Shown in pieces: positions 5,915 through 6,157 of a stretch of 6,157 nucleotides of DNA. The DNA is taken from the NCBI GenBank assembly GCA_964347345.1, contig CAYFYB010000047.1:1-6157 (forward strand). The letters run 5' to 3'. The first letter of the stretch is position 1, and each line of letters starts with the position of its first letter. The position numbers and the translations under genes were made by a program. This DNA is from JAJISG01 sp964347345 (lineage in GTDB: Archaea; Thermoplasmatota; Thermoplasmata; RBG-16-68-12; JAJISG01). The notes below the pieces were generated by a model. That model made no database searches, had not been told where the DNA came from, and was given only the letters and a program-made list of their open reading frames with translations.

Positions 5915-6157
5915 CTAACCGTCGGGGAAGGGCACCACATACTCCATGAAATCGTGGGCAATGCTGGACTCCGGAAAGATCTCCTTGGCCTCGGACTCTA
6001 TTGCCTCCGGGTCACCATATCGGGGGCTGATGTGGGTTAGGAAAAGGACCTTGGCACCGCACTTTCTGGCGATCTCCGCCGCCTGGCGCGCCGAGGAGTG
6101 GCCGTACTCGTTGGCCTGCTCCTCCAGGCTGGACTCCACGGTGGAGTCGTGGATGAG
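5915..6157 (-). CDS. rnz: Ribonuclease Z (tRNA 3' endonuclease), C-terminal part, 5' end outside window
   Basis: The frame is open from the right edge to TAG at 5915, giving the last 80 residues of the protein. The GTG at 6139 is an internal codon, because clear family sequence continues upstream of it to the edge. Visible motifs are LIHDST (the 'HEAT' motif of ribonuclease Z, here with D for E), YGHSSARQAAEIA (the 'HST' motif, here HSS) and VLFLTHISPRYGD with the final metal-binding histidine, followed by EAKEIFPESSIAHDFMEYVVP. The enzyme is a metallo-beta-lactamase-fold, zinc-dependent endonuclease that removes the 3' trailer of precursor tRNAs. The HxHxDH motif lies outside the window. It is upstream of, and codirectional with, the SAM synthetase gene, separated by 67 bases that include a promoter. 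Confidence 0.92.
   Translation of the reverse strand, partial: LIHDSTVESSLEEQANEYGHSSARQAAEIARKCGAKVLFLTHISPRYGDPEAIESEAKEIFPESSIAHDFMEYVVPFPDG

Noticed and set aside
1..6157. tRNA, CRISPR array, insertion sequence, or toxin/defence system
   Set aside because: No cloverleaf-like sequence, spaced repeats, transposase motifs or small paired genes were seen; gaps are all 139 bases or less.

Overview
The window looks like chromosomal DNA from an archaeon with a GC-rich genome that uses AGG and AGA freely for arginine. Four things point to Archaea: the archaeal-type S-adenosylmethionine synthetase, an archaeal-style serine hydroxymethyltransferase, a conserved coiled-coil protein of the COG1340 type known mainly from Euryarchaeota and relatives, and A/T-rich TATA-like boxes lying just upstream of starts with short leaders. 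A euryarchaeal or Thermoplasmatota-like lineage is a reasonable guess, but the sequence alone does not settle it.

Layout, left to right. Positions 1-868 (minus) hold a nearly complete coiled-coil protein that runs off the left edge. A 139-base divergent promoter region (869-1007) separates it from an M3-like zinc metallopeptidase (1008-2459, plus). That gene ends 15 bases from the convergent stop of serine hydroxymethyltransferase glyA (2475-3788, minus). A 71-base divergent region (3789-3859) leads to a family 5 (UDGb) uracil-DNA glycosylase (3860-4579, plus). A 71-base convergent gap with a 9-bp hairpin follows, then S-adenosylmethionine synthetase (4651-5847, minus). A 67-base spacer containing the clearest TATA box of the window separates this from the C-terminal end of a ribonuclease Z gene (5915-6157, minus), cut by the right edge. 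Genes fill almost everything and no gap exceeds 139 bases.

The strand alternates at nearly every gene, so most genes must be transcribed singly. Only the ribonuclease Z and SAM synthetase genes share a direction, and they are split by a promoter. Functionally this is a housekeeping neighbourhood. SHMT supplies one-carbon units and glycine, SAM synthetase makes the methyl donor, UDGb repairs deaminated cytosine, ribonuclease Z matures tRNA 3' ends, and the M3-like enzyme probably trims peptides. The coiled-coil protein has no function I can assign from sequence.

I found no mobile element, CRISPR array, tRNA, rRNA or obvious novel multi-gene system. The points most worth a second look are the coiled-coil protein with its conserved non-coil hinge and tail, the compact M3-like peptidase with a fully preserved catalytic layout, and the unusual in-frame ATG-stop-TTG arrangement at the start of glyA.
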